Source: an uncultured Alistipes sp. (GTDB lineage: Bacteria; Bacteroidota; Bacteroidia; Bacteroidales; Rikenellaceae). From it: a DNA stretch of 64,000 nt. A program made the translations under genes and the position numbers. Shown in pieces: positions 53,123-61,875 of the stretch (position 1 is its first letter; every line of letters starts with the position of its first letter). Where the stretch lies: NCBI GenBank assembly GCA_937911745.1, contig CALDPX010000041.1:124001-188000 (forward strand). Direction: 5' to 3'. The notes under the pieces are model-generated. The model saw only the letters and a program-made list of their open reading frames with translations. It had not been told where the DNA came from and searched no databases.

Positions 53123-53153
53123 ACTCAAACAACATCCGTTCTATTCGTTATTA

Positions 53154-53203
53154 TGTCTAACGTCTAACGTCTAACGTCTAACGTCAATAGTCCTAAGGCT
53201 TAT
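53154..53203. repeat. 7-bp tandem array plus shared tail, copy 1
   Basis: Four copies of GTCTAAC (53155-53182) followed by GTCAATAGTCCTAAGG and CTTATA. The same array (three copies) and tail occur at 57519-57560. Confidence 0.8.
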
Positions 53204-53255
53204 AAGGCACATAGGGATTGTGGGAGATATGGGAAAATTTTCAATTCTCAATTTT

Positions 53256-53316
53256 CGCAAATGCGAGTAAGCGAGGGCAGAGAAAACAAGTTTTCTATGC
53301 CGAGCGGGAGCATTTT
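53256..53316. repeat. Intergenic palindromic element
   Basis: GCAAATGCGAGTAAGCGAGG leads into GCAGAG, then AGAAAAC-AA-GTTTTCT, then ATGCCGAGCGGGAGCATTTT: a central hairpin within imperfectly matching flanks. The 314-bp gap 53031-53345 has no gene, only this and the neighbouring repeats and hairpins. Confidence 0.55.
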
Positions 53317-53317
53317 A

Positions 53318-53340
53318 GACGAAAAAACATTTTTTTCGTC
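53318..53340 (-). terminator. Terminator of xseAB
   Basis: A perfect 10-bp stem (GACGAAAAAA/TTTTTTCGTC) with a 3-nt loop, 5 bp after the xseB stop. The A/T run is inside the stem rather than after it. Confidence 0.6.
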
Positions 53341-53345
53341 AATTT

Positions 53346-53537
53346 TCAATTCTCCAAAATCTCTTTCACTTCGCCCTCGACTTTTGCAAGACGTGCACGG
53401 CAGAGTTTGATGAGTTCGGTGGCTCGGGTGACCTTCGTTGCGAGTGTGTCGATATCCGAAGTGCCGCCTTCGATGGAGTGCAATATCTCCTCCAATTCGC
53501 CCAGAGCCTCGCTGTAACTTAATTCCTTATTATCCAT
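53346..53537 (-). CDS. xseB: Exodeoxyribonuclease VII small subunit
   Basis: A 63-residue helical-hairpin protein (LSYSEALGELEEILHSIEGG ... LYxRG-like LCRARLAKVEGEV). It binds in several copies to XseA and is needed for activity on single-stranded DNA. It lies 21 bp after xseA in the same direction, the standard pairing, so the identity is firm although the protein is small. Confidence 0.93.
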   Translation of the reverse strand: MDNKELSYSEALGELEEILHSIEGGTSDIDTLATKVTRATELIKLCRARLAKVEGEVKEILEN

Positions 53538-53558
53538 AGTCTTGTGTCGTTTGTTCTA

Positions 53559-54806
53559 TTAGTTTTTGTATTGTGTTACCGTAGCCTCTACGCTACCTTT
53601 TGCCAGTGCAATTTCTATTGTGTCGCCTTCGTGGAGTAGGGAGGCGTCACTCACCGACTTGCCACCGCTTCTTACAAGCGCAAAGCCCATATTCAGGATT
53701 CTCTCGGGCGAGGCTGCCAACACCTTAGCCTCCAAAGTGGCGAGTTTGCTCGTGTGGTCGGCAAAGGTGCGCTCCGTAGCGTGAGCGAGGCGCATCTGGG
53801 CACGCTCCAACTGTAAGCCGAGTGAGCCCAAGAGTCGCTGAGTGCCCGCTTGTAGTTTTGTTCCGCAGAGCACAAGGCGGTTGTTGTGTGTCGAAAGCAT
53901 CGCTCCTGCTGTCTGCCCTATGCGCTCGTAGAGGTTCTCGACCTCAGCCACATAGCCCTCTATGCGCCCAACAAGGTAGTCGGCAACGGCTGTGGGGGTT
54001 TTGAGCGATTCGGCAGCGACCATATCAGCCACCGAGGTGTCCTTGTCGTGACCAATACCCGTCAGTACGGGCAACGGAAATTGTGCAATATGCGAGCAGA
54101 GAGTGTAGGAGTTGAAACACGCAAGGTCGCTCTGCGAGCCGCCACCCCTAAGCAGTGCCACGCAGTCGAACTCCTCCTCACGCTCGGCAACCTCGCCCAA
54201 AGCCGCAATGATGGACTCCTCGGCTGCTGCGCCCTGCACGATAGCCTCAAAGAGGGTGTGCTCGATGTGGTAGGGCGACTCGGCAAGGTGGCGCAGGAAG
54301 TCCTGCAAGCCCGCAGCCGTAGCCGAAGAGATTACTGCCACACGCTGGAATAGGGGAGGACGGGCAAGTTGATGGTTGAGATCTATAACTCCATCGGCTG
54401 TGAGTGCTGCAATGACCTCACGCCTGCGTTTTTCGTTCTCGCCAAGGGTGTACGAGGGGTCTATGTCGCTCACAACGAGCGACAACCCATACGCCTCGTG
54501 GAACGAAACACTCACCTTCAAGAGCACCTTCATACCTGCTGCCAAGGGTGTGCCCGTAGCCGCACGGAAATAACTCTCTATGGCACCCCAACGGCTACGC
54601 CAGATGGCTGCCGAGGCTTTGGCTTTGGGTGTGCCTTCCCTCTCGCCCTTCTCGATGAGTTCGAGGTAGCAGTGCCCCGAATAGCGGTTTTCCTTCAACT
54701 CGCCAATCTCGGCACATATCCACACGCCCAGCGGAAACCGCTCGGCAAGCGCAATTTTCACGCCCGCGAGCAATTCCGAGAGAGTTATGTGTTTTTCGGT
54801 AGGCAT
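53559..54806 (-). CDS. xseA: Exodeoxyribonuclease VII large subunit
   Basis: A 415-residue nuclease that degrades single-stranded DNA from both ends. The N-terminal OB domain (VWICAEIGELKENRYSGHCYLEL) precedes the catalytic part with RVAVISSATAAGLQDFL, ALLRGGGSQSDLACFN and TGIGHDKDTSVADMVA. A long coiled coil follows. It follows a membrane lipoprotein gene by 28 bp, so the three genes 56070-53346 may be one operon. Confidence 0.95.
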   Translation of the reverse strand: MPTEKHITLSELLAGVKIALAERFPLGVWICAEIGELKENRYSGHCYLELIEKGEREGTPKAKASAAIWRSRWGAIESYFRAATGTPLAAGMKVLLKVSVSFHEAYGLSLVVSDIDPSYTLGENEKRRREVIAALTADGVIDLNHQLARPPLFQRVAVISSATAAGLQDFLRHLAESPYHIEHTLFEAIVQGAAAEESIIAALGEVAEREEEFDCVALLRGGGSQSDLACFNSYTLCSHIAQFPLPVLTGIGHDKDTSVADMVAAESLKTPTAVADYLVGRIEGYVAEVENLYERIGQTAGAMLSTHNNRLVLCGTKLQAGTQRLLGSLGLQLERAQMRLAHATERTFADHTSKLATLEAKVLAASPERILNMGFALVRSGGKSVSDASLLHEGDTIEIALAKGSVEATVTQYKN

Positions 54807-54834
54807 AGAGTGTGTTGCTTACTTATTCGAGTGG

Positions 54835-56070
54835 CTAAAATTGTGTGAAATCTGTACCGTTGTGGGTGCCGTACTTATGACCCGTAGTGGGGGATTGGAA
54901 TACTCGGCTCCAACCATCGCAGGCGGTAACTTCCTGCACCTCTTCGCCATTGATGACCATACCGCCACTGCGTCTGCCCCTAAGGGATATGGGGTTGAGC
55001 ATTGAGCCTATGCCAACAAGTGCCACAATCGCAACAATAATCAGCATCGCAATCAGCGCACCAAGCAACTTGAAGAGCGCCTCGGCAGTGATGAGGTAGA
55101 AGAGGGGGAAGAAGATGAACAAAATAGCCCACCCGTTGCCCTTGCACAAGCCCCAAATTGCGTTGAACAATGAGGCTACGCCAACGATAATACCAATAAC
55201 CAAAAGGAATTCGAAACTCTCCAAGAAGTATGCTAATGCGGTGCCAGCGTAGGCTACTACTGCAATTGCGAGATTGACAACGACCGACACGGTGTCGTCT
55301 TTCGCCTTTGTGTGGTGCGCAAGGAAGTGTCCCATAGAGGGTGGCAGAACAACTGCACCAATGATGAGGGCAAAAGTGAGCACCAATCGCAGGCAGAAAC
55401 TAAGGAAGTTCCACAGCCACTCCCAGTCGTTATAGAGCCAATCCCACTTCAAGAAATCCACATATCCACCGCCCAACACAAGGTAGTTGATAAACTCCAA
55501 ACCCATTGTAAGAATGAACACTATCAGGGTGGGGAGCATCGCCTTGTGGTTGAAACGGGTGTCGTTCTTAACATCAGCAGCCCAAGTCAACAGACCGCCC
55601 ATAGTCAGCATAAATATCAGCAGCAGTAGCGTTGTCAGTGCGGGCGAGCACTGGAAGTGGAAATGAGAGTCCTGCAACTCGTCGGCAAGGTCGCAGAGTA
55701 TCATCGCACTGTCCATTGTGATATCCTCGCTGTGATTCCAATGTGCTCTGTATCTGAGTTTTTGGCGGAACACGAAGTCGTTATCCACAAAGTGGGTGAG
55801 GTCTGGATTGTGTATGCCAGTACCATCGGAAAAACCGACTTTTGCCATATCGGTATCCCCAACCTTGACGTCGTAGAGGAAGCAGGGAGTGCCAGACTCC
55901 ACCTGCTTGACTACCGCTGCATCTTCGCTGACGGACTTGTAGAGGGGAATCTCTCCACCCGTCTCGTTGTTGTAGAGAATGTACTTATTGACGGTATTGG
56001 TGCAACTGCAAAAGAGGGCGGAGCACAATAGCACACCCAATATTGCGATACGACTAAACGTTGTTTTCAT
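54835..56070 (-). CDS. Membrane lipoprotein of unknown function
   Basis: 411 residues starting MKTTFSRIAILGVLLCSALFCSC (lipobox, Cys23). A soluble region (about 25-130) contains an SH3-like stretch (IPLYKSVSEDAAVVKQVESG) and is followed by about six transmembrane helices (for example LLLIFMLTMGGLLTW and LIAMLIIVAIVALVG) and a short soluble tail (TACDGWSRVFQSPTTG). A lipoprotein signal on a multi-pass protein is unusual, so the first segment may instead act as a signal anchor. An earlier ATG (56106) overlaps the -7 box and is rejected. I do not recognise the family. Confidence 0.75.
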   Translation of the reverse strand: MKTTFSRIAILGVLLCSALFCSCTNTVNKYILYNNETGGEIPLYKSVSEDAAVVKQVESGTPCFLYDVKVGDTDMAKVGFSDGTGIHNPDLTHFVDNDFVFRQKLRYRAHWNHSEDITMDSAMILCDLADELQDSHFHFQCSPALTTLLLLIFMLTMGGLLTWAADVKNDTRFNHKAMLPTLIVFILTMGLEFINYLVLGGGYVDFLKWDWLYNDWEWLWNFLSFCLRLVLTFALIIGAVVLPPSMGHFLAHHTKAKDDTVSVVVNLAIAVVAYAGTALAYFLESFEFLLVIGIIVGVASLFNAIWGLCKGNGWAILFIFFPLFYLITAEALFKLLGALIAMLIIVAIVALVGIGSMLNPISLRGRRSGGMVINGEEVQEVTACDGWSRVFQSPTTGHKYGTHNGTDFTQF

Positions 56071-56105
56071 ACGCTGATTTGGTTTGATTTTGCTGTATTT
56101 ATTCA

Positions 56106-56113
56106 CAAATATA
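56106..56113 (-). promoter_or_regulatory. -7 box of the membrane lipoprotein-xseAB operon
   Basis: TATATTTG leftward; start of transcription near 56099, which fits the ATG at 56070. Confidence 0.6.
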
Positions 56114-56177
56114 ACTCTTTTTTTGATAAGAATGCGAATTGTGTGGCTAAATTGGAGGTATTATTCCCGCTCGATAT

Positions 56178-56208
56178 TTGAACAAATCCCCAAAAAATCA
56201 TATCTTTG
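56178..56208 (+). promoter_or_regulatory. Promoter of prfA
   Basis: TTG (56178-56180), 20 bp, TATCTTTG (56201-56208). It excludes the in-frame start at 56178. Confidence 0.75.
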
Positions 56209-56228
56209 CGCCCAAAGTAGAAAAAATT

Positions 56229-57317
56229 ATGGTAGATAACGCAATACTTAACCGCCTTGACGGTCTGAAAATTAAATTCGAGGAGATGGGTCAGCAGATG
56301 ACCGACCCCGAAGTAATTGCCGATATGAAACGCTTTGTGCAACTCAACAAGGAGTACAGAGAGTTGGAGCCCCTGGTGATTGCGGCAGACAAGTTCAAAA
56401 AGACTCTCGCAAACCTTGCCGATGCAAAGGACATCCTCGCCAACGAGAAAGACGAGGATATGCGCGAAATGGCACGCGAAGAGGTGGCAGAGCTCGAACC
56501 TCTGGCAGCACAGCTCGAAGAGGAGATTAAAATCCTGCTCATCCCCAAGGATCCCCAAGATAGCAAGAACGCTATTGTGGAGATTCGTGGCGGTACGGGT
56601 GGTGACGAGGCAGCACTCTTTGCGGGCGACCTCTTGCGTATGTATATGAAATACATCGAGAGCAAGGGTTGGCGCTACGAAATCAACTCCTTCTCGGAGG
56701 GTGCCGCAGGTGGCTACAAAGAGGTTGTGATGAAGGTTACGGGCGATGGTGTCTATGGCACCTTGAAGTACGAGAGTGGTGTGCACCGTGTACAGCGCGT
56801 ACCCGCAACCGAGACTCAGGGTCGAATCCACACCTCGGCAGCAACTGTCGCTGTCCTCCCCGAGGCAGACGAGTTCGATGTGGAAATCTCGATGAACGAC
56901 ATCCGCAAGGATACCTATTGCGCAAGCGGTCCCGGTGGTCAGTGTGTGAACACCACCTACTCGGCAGTGCGCCTTACCCACATCCCTACGGGTATTGTCG
57001 TGCAGTGTCAGGACCAGAAGTCGCAACTCAAAAACTTCGACAAAGCACTCGAAGAGTTGCGTACCCGTATCTTCAACTTGGAGTACGCAAAGTATATGGA
57101 CGAGATAGCCTCCAAACGCAAAACAATGGTTTCGACAGGCGATAGGAGTGCCAAAATTCGCACCTACAACTATCCTCAGGGACGTATTACCGACCACCGT
57201 ATCAACTACACCATCTACAACCTGCCCGCCTTTATGAATGGCGACATTCAGGATTGCATCGACCAGTTGATTGTGGCGGAGAATGCGGAGAGATTGAAAG
57301 AGTCCGAACTCGGGTAA
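56229..57317 (+). CDS. prfA: Peptide chain release factor 1
   Basis: 362 residues from MVDNAILNRLDGLK. It reads UAA and UAG stop codons and releases the peptide. GGTGGDEAALFAGDL, the codon-recognition PAT in RVPATETQGR, and the catalytic GGQ in GPGGQCVNTTYSAVRL mark it as class I; PAT and the length fit RF1, not RF2. There is no frameshift site. A long hairpin element begins 3 bp after its stop. Confidence 0.96.
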   Translation: MVDNAILNRLDGLKIKFEEMGQQMTDPEVIADMKRFVQLNKEYRELEPLVIAADKFKKTLANLADAKDILANEKDEDMREMAREEVAELEPLAAQLEEEIKILLIPKDPQDSKNAIVEIRGGTGGDEAALFAGDLLRMYMKYIESKGWRYEINSFSEGAAGGYKEVVMKVTGDGVYGTLKYESGVHRVQRVPATETQGRIHTSAATVAVLPEADEFDVEISMNDIRKDTYCASGPGGQCVNTTYSAVRLTHIPTGIVVQCQDQKSQLKNFDKALEELRTRIFNLEYAKYMDEIASKRKTMVSTGDRSAKIRTYNYPQGRITDHRINYTIYNLPAFMNGDIQDCIDQLIVAENAERLKESELG

Positions 57318-57319
57318 AA

Positions 57320-57443
57320 ATGCATATAACGAGCATCTGCTGCGTTATACTTCGATAAGCGGAGTTCCTCATTTACGAAGAGTAAACTGCGGACTCCGCT
57401 TTCTCGTATGCCTTGCATCTATCTCGTTCTATGCATTTTTTTT
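57320..57443. repeat. Long hairpin element after prfA, probable terminator
   Basis: ATGCATATAACGAGCATCTG (57320-57339) pairs well with CATCTATCTCGTTCTATGCA (57416-57435), and AGCGGAGT (57358-57365) with ACTCCGCT (57393-57400). The 27-nt core TCCTCATTTACG-A-AGAGTAAACTGCGG differs at one base from the core after gyrB. A run of eight T follows the outer arm. Confidence 0.75.
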
Positions 57444-57466
57444 GTGGTGTTTGAGGAACTCTTTAT

Positions 57467-57514
57467 CCCTCCCCTAAGTTAGGGGTGGGTCCGCAAAGCG
57501 GGGGAGAGGTCTGT
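57467..57514. repeat. Dispersed intergenic element, copy 2
   Basis: CCCTCCCCTAAGTTAGGGG, then a variable middle, then GGGGAGAGGTCTGT, as at 22263-22308. Confidence 0.7.
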
Positions 57515-57518
57515 TTTT

Positions 57519-57593
57519 GTCTAACGTCTAACGTCTAACGTCAATAGTCCTAAGGCTTATAGGGCTTTAATGCCCTTAATGCCCTTAATGCCC
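57519..57593. repeat. 7-bp and 9-bp tandem arrays between prfA and murI
   Basis: Three GTCTAAC units (57519-57539), the shared tail GTCAATAGTCCTAAGG then CTTATA, and three TTAATGCCC units (57567-57593). The 377-bp gap 57318-57694 has no gene; the rest is A+T-rich up to the murI promoter. Confidence 0.8.
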
Positions 57594-57667
57594 TAATCTC
57601 TCGTCATTAAGCCCTTTTACCTCCTTAATTTCCCTAAATAATTTATCATCTTTCAACAATTTTTTGT

Positions 57668-57675
57668 ACATTTGT
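57668..57675 (+). promoter_or_regulatory. -7 box of murI
   Basis: TACATTTG, 19 bp before the ATG; the -33 element is not clear. Confidence 0.5.
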
Positions 57676-57694
57676 AGGTTGGTAAAGATGTAAA

Positions 57695-58477
57695 ATGGAT
57701 AAAAATGCTCCAATAGGAATTTTTGACTCAGGAATGGGTGGATTGTCGGTATGGCGCGAGGTGCGAAACCTTCTGCCTGAGGAGTCTATTATATACCTTG
57801 CCGATGGCAAAAACTGCCCCTACGGAGAGCGTCCGAGAGAAGAGATTGCTACACTCACGAGGCGTGCTGTGGTGGAACTCTTGGCACGAGGTGTGAAGAT
57901 GGTGGTTGTGGCGTGCAATACAGCTACCGCAGTCGCCATCGACTCGTTGCGAGAGGAGTTCGACATCCCATTTGTGGGTATGGAACCCGCGGTCAAACCT
58001 GCGGCACTCGCCACCCGAAGCGGTACAATAGGAATTCTTGCCACCCGAGCCTCTTTGCGGGGCGAACTTTTCCGTACTACCTCGGCAAAGTATGCCCATA
58101 ATGTAAGAGTGCTCGAAGCGGTAGGAGAGGGCTTTGTGGAGGCTGTTGAGCAGGGACGAGAGAATGATTTGGCAACGCTCGCGATGGTGCGAGAGGTGTT
58201 GGAGCCCCTTATCGAAGAGGGTGCTGACCAAATTGTCTTAGGTTGTACTCACTATCCATTCTTGGAGTCGGCTTTGAGCCAAGTTATTGCTGAGAGAGAT
58301 GTCACGCTTGTTAATCCTGCGCCCGCTGTGGCTCGCAGGGTGGAGTGGATATTGGACAACGATGGAATGAGAGCCTGCAAGGGACACAAGGCAGAGTATT
58401 CTTTTGTGACCTTTGGTGGCGATAACTATCTGGCTCGTATTACCGACAAGGCTATGCAGATAGCTCAGCACGAATAG
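57695..58477 (+). CDS. murI: Glutamate racemase
   Basis: 260 residues. It turns L-Glu into D-Glu for peptidoglycan. IGIFDSGMGGLSV, the first catalytic Cys in VACNTATA and the second in LGCTHYPFLE are all present, as is YLADGKNCPYG near the N-terminus. ftsK follows after 44 bp. Confidence 0.96.
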   Translation: MDKNAPIGIFDSGMGGLSVWREVRNLLPEESIIYLADGKNCPYGERPREEIATLTRRAVVELLARGVKMVVVACNTATAVAIDSLREEFDIPFVGMEPAVKPAALATRSGTIGILATRASLRGELFRTTSAKYAHNVRVLEAVGEGFVEAVEQGRENDLATLAMVREVLEPLIEEGADQIVLGCTHYPFLESALSQVIAERDVTLVNPAPAVARRVEWILDNDGMRACKGHKAEYSFVTFGGDNYLARITDKAMQIAQHE

Positions 58478-58521
58478 TAGAAAAAGCGAAATAGAGAACC
58501 CCTATATAACCCCAAACCACT

Positions 58522-61179
58522 ATGGCAACAAAGAAAAACGGCAAGACTACCACAACGCTCTCTGCTAATGGTAGGCAACGCAAGGAAGAGGTAAAACAGC
58601 AAGAGCCCAAACGCCCTTTGAAGGAGCGACTGATGCTGAGTGAAAATCAGCGTTGGGTAATATGTTTCATCCTCTTTTTTGTGTCAGCCTTTGTGACTCT
58701 TTCGATAGTGTCGCACTACTTCTCGTGGCAGGCAGACCAGGTGAGAGTCAAAGGTATGCCCGTTAGCAATAGTGGTGGCTCGTGGGGATTGGGCATTGCC
58801 AACCTGCTGGTGGGAGAGAGCTTTGGTATCTTTGCTCTGTGTATTCCTATTGCGGGTTTTCTGCTCTCGCTGAGGGTACATCGTGGCGAGAGTGGCTATG
58901 TGGGCAGGGTGCTGAAAGTGCTTGCAATGGTTATGATTTTGGGTAGTGTGACCTTTGGCTTTGTGACGGGTGCTGATGGCGCTTTCGGCTCGGGTCTTGG
59001 CGGAAAGATGGGTATTGATGTGGCACGATGGGCTACCACATATATAGGTCGCTTTGGCTTGGGGCTGTTGCTCTTTATGTGCTGGGTGCTGGTGGCAGTA
59101 TATATCAATAGCAGCCGCACCATCGAGGCTGTGAGTAGCCTCGGAAAACGCATTGCCGCACTCTTTAAGTCACGCCCACGCACTGCCGAAGAGGAAACAG
59201 AAGAGGATGAAAGAGTTGTCGCAGACTATGGCGATGAAGAGGATGTGGACGTGCTCTCGGAGGATGATGATGACTACTCCAAGGAGGATATAGCCGAGGA
59301 GGATGACGACTTGGAGATAATCGTACCCGAGGAGGAAGAAACCGTCATTGAGGAGGAACTAACAACAGAGGAAAGCGCTGATAATGTTGAGGTTATAGAT
59401 GATGACCTCGTGGAGGTTGGAGAGAGTGTTGAGGCAACCGCCCAGCCCACCCCTATGCCAGCAGTCGCCAATAATAGCATAGACGAGGATTTCGAGATTA
59501 TAGACAATACGGTTGAGGGTATGAAAGGACTGCCCAAACCCACCTCTACGACCGAGGAGATGACAATCGGCACGGGGGGCGTGGTGGAGACTGCCGAGGA
59601 CGGCACCTCGCAAGTTATTGTGAGTGAACACAACGACGAGGAGGCAGGCAAAATAGGTACTCTCTATGACCCCACTAAGGAACTCTCCAAATTCCAGCGT
59701 CCACCGGTGGAAATACTCGAAAAATATGACGAGGAGGCGGTGCAGTTCTCCACCGAGGAGATAAACGAGAATAAAACCCTCATCAAGCAGACTCTGGACT
59801 CTTTTGGTGTGAAAATCAAGAAGATTACCGCTACCATAGGTCCAACGGTAACGCTCTACGAGATAGAGCCCGAGATGGGCGTAAAGGTGGCTCGCATCAA
59901 GTCGCTCGAAGATGATATTGCCATATCACTCAAAGCGATGAGTATACGCCTTATCATCCCTATGCCGGGTAGGGGTACTATCGGTATAGAGATTCCCAAC
60001 CGCACACGCCGCACGGTGTCGATGTACTCTGTGATGAAGTCTAAGAAGTTCCAAGAGAGCAAGGCTGCACTCCCTGTTGTGATTGGCAAGACCATCCAGA
60101 ACGAAACCTTCGTATTTGACCTTGCCGAGATGCCCCATATGATTGTGGCGGGTGCTACGGGTCAGGGTAAGTCGGTAGGTCTGAATGCTATCATCGCTTC
60201 ACTTATCTACAAAAAACACCCCGCCGAGCTGAAATTTGTGATGGTCGACCCCAAGAAGGTTGAACTCTCGCTCTATGCCAAACTCGAAAAGCACTACTTG
60301 GCGAAGATGGAGAGCGAAGAGGATGCAATACTTACCGATACCCAAAAGGTTGTTTATACGCTCAACTCGCTCTGCAACGAGATGGAGGAGAGGTATAAAC
60401 TCCTCCGCGCTGCGGGTGTGAAGAGAATTGACGCCTATAACCAGAAGTTCTTGGAGCGCAAACTCCATCCCAAATATGGTCACCGCTACTTGCCCTACCT
60501 TGTGGTCGTTATTGACGAGTTTGCCGATATGATTATGACGGCAGGCAAGGAGGTCGAAACACCCATCGTAAGGCTTGGACAGTTGGCTCGTGCAATCGGT
60601 ATTCACCTGATTATTGCCACCCAGCGTCCCGATGCTAAGGTTATTACGGGTCTTATCAGTGCCAACTGCCCCTCGCGTATTGCCTTCAAGGTTACCAACC
60701 GCATCAACTCACAGATTATCTTGGGTGGTACTGGTGCCGAGAAACTTATCGGCAAGGGCGATATGCTGGTGCAGATTAATGGTGCCGAAACCCGTTTGCA
60801 GTGCGCTTTCATAGACACTCCCGAAATTGAGCGCATAACCGACTTTGTGGCACGTCAGAGGGGTTATGAGTCGGCATACCTGCTACCCGACTATGTGCCC
60901 GAAGATGGCGGTGCGGGAGAGCCTAAGGAGGAAGTGGGCGATTTGGATAGTATGTTCGATGAGGTCGCACGCTTTGTTGTAGCCAATCAGCAGGGCTCCA
61001 CATCGTTCATACAGCGCAAGTTCAAGATTGGCTACAACCGCGCAGGACGTATTATGGACCAATTGGAGGCTTTCGGTATTGTGGGCAAGAGCGAGGGTAG
61101 CAAGCCCCGCGAAGTGCTTATCTCCGACCCCGCATCGTTGGAGAGGACTTTGAACGACATTTTCATTGAGAATCTATGA
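58522..61179 (+). CDS. ftsK: DNA translocase FtsK/SpoIIIE
   Basis: 885 residues. About four transmembrane helices (residues 40-200) anchor it at the septum; a long acidic linker follows (about 225-340, rich in Asp/Glu, e.g. DEEDVDVLSEDDDDYSKED). The motor has Walker A GATGQGKSVG near residue 545, Walker B VVIDEFADMIM and ATQRPDAKVITG. The C-terminal gamma winged helix (GSTSFIQRKFKIGYNRAGRI) reads KOPS-like sites. It pumps chromosome ends through the septum and activates XerCD. Its last four bases overlap the next gene. Confidence 0.95.
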   Translation: MATKKNGKTTTTLSANGRQRKEEVKQQEPKRPLKERLMLSENQRWVICFILFFVSAFVTLSIVSHYFSWQADQVRVKGMPVSNSGGSWGLGIANLLVGESFGIFALCIPIAGFLLSLRVHRGESGYVGRVLKVLAMVMILGSVTFGFVTGADGAFGSGLGGKMGIDVARWATTYIGRFGLGLLLFMCWVLVAVYINSSRTIEAVSSLGKRIAALFKSRPRTAEEETEEDERVVADYGDEEDVDVLSEDDDDYSKEDIAEEDDDLEIIVPEEEETVIEEELTTEESADNVEVIDDDLVEVGESVEATAQPTPMPAVANNSIDEDFEIIDNTVEGMKGLPKPTSTTEEMTIGTGGVVETAEDGTSQVIVSEHNDEEAGKIGTLYDPTKELSKFQRPPVEILEKYDEEAVQFSTEEINENKTLIKQTLDSFGVKIKKITATIGPTVTLYEIEPEMGVKVARIKSLEDDIAISLKAMSIRLIIPMPGRGTIGIEIPNRTRRTVSMYSVMKSKKFQESKAALPVVIGKTIQNETFVFDLAEMPHMIVAGATGQGKSVGLNAIIASLIYKKHPAELKFVMVDPKKVELSLYAKLEKHYLAKMESEEDAILTDTQKVVYTLNSLCNEMEERYKLLRAAGVKRIDAYNQKFLERKLHPKYGHRYLPYLVVVIDEFADMIMTAGKEVETPIVRLGQLARAIGIHLIIATQRPDAKVITGLISANCPSRIAFKVTNRINSQIILGGTGAEKLIGKGDMLVQINGAETRLQCAFIDTPEIERITDFVARQRGYESAYLLPDYVPEDGGAGEPKEEVGDLDSMFDEVARFVVANQQGSTSFIQRKFKIGYNRAGRIMDQLEAFGIVGKSEGSKPREVLISDPASLERTLNDIFIENL

Positions 61180-61784
61180 GGAAGTTAGTAATACTTTTTG
61201 CCGCGGTGCTGAGTGCTATGGCGGGTTATTCGCAGAATGGCTCAGAGGTGCTTGGTGCTATGGCTGAGAAGATTGGCGCGATGGGGACCTATCGCATTGA
61301 TTTTGAGTTGGAAATACCCTCGGCAACCGCCACGTCTATCGGTTATTGTTTGGTGGACGGCGAGAGGTATGTGATAGCCATTGAGGATATGAGTCAGGGC
61401 TCAGATGGTACGGTCGTGTGGGCTGTGAACACCACAAGTCAAGAGATTACGCTCGATGAACCACGCCCCCAAAGCCGCTCGCTCTTCGATAACCCGACAA
61501 AGGCTTTCGACTTTGCCGAAGAACTCTTCGTTGTGGAGAGTGCCGAGAGTCAGGCACAGGGCGTGTGGAGTCTTTCGTTGCTTCCACAGAAGGGTGTTCT
61601 TGATGGAATAGAGAGAGTTGAGGTGTTGGTGGATAGTAAGAGCAATCTGCCAATAAGACTCGGTTACGATATGGCTGGTGTGGGGCTTGTGGTGAAGATC
61701 CGCTCCTTGGTGCCCGCAGAGTTCTCCGACAAGGAGTTTGCAGTACCCTCGGTGGAGGGATTTGAAGTGATAGATTTTCGTTAG
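61176..61784 (+). CDS. LolA-like outer-membrane lipoprotein carrier
   Basis: A 202-residue protein with a signal peptide (MRKLVILFAAVLSAMAGYSQ) and the open beta-barrel pattern of LolA (YRIDFELEIPSATATSIGYCLVDGERYVI, VVWAVNTTSQEITLDEP, LPQKGVLDGIERVEVLVD). LolA moves lipoproteins across the periplasm, which fits a genome this rich in them. The ATG overlaps the ftsK stop (ATGA), so it is coupled to ftsK. Sequence is short on the LolA hallmark Arg, so the family call is likely rather than sure. Confidence 0.82.
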   Translation: MRKLVILFAAVLSAMAGYSQNGSEVLGAMAEKIGAMGTYRIDFELEIPSATATSIGYCLVDGERYVIAIEDMSQGSDGTVVWAVNTTSQEITLDEPRPQSRSLFDNPTKAFDFAEELFVVESAESQAQGVWSLSLLPQKGVLDGIERVEVLVDSKSNLPIRLGYDMAGVGLVVKIRSLVPAEFSDKEFAVPSVEGFEVIDFR

Positions 61785-61833
61785 TGAGCAAGGAGCCGAT
61801 AAAGTGCCTCCGAGCCACAATTATTACCCCTTG

Positions 61834-61866
61834 TTTTGCGTTTTTAACTCGCAAGGGTTATATTTG
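61834..61866 (+). promoter_or_regulatory. Promoter of the PPIase-like lipoprotein and surA
   Basis: TTTTG (61834-61838), 20 bp, TATATTTG (61859-61866). The ATG at 61876 is only 9 bp further, so the mRNA has almost no leader. Confidence 0.7.
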
Positions 61867-61875
61867 CGCCTGCGA

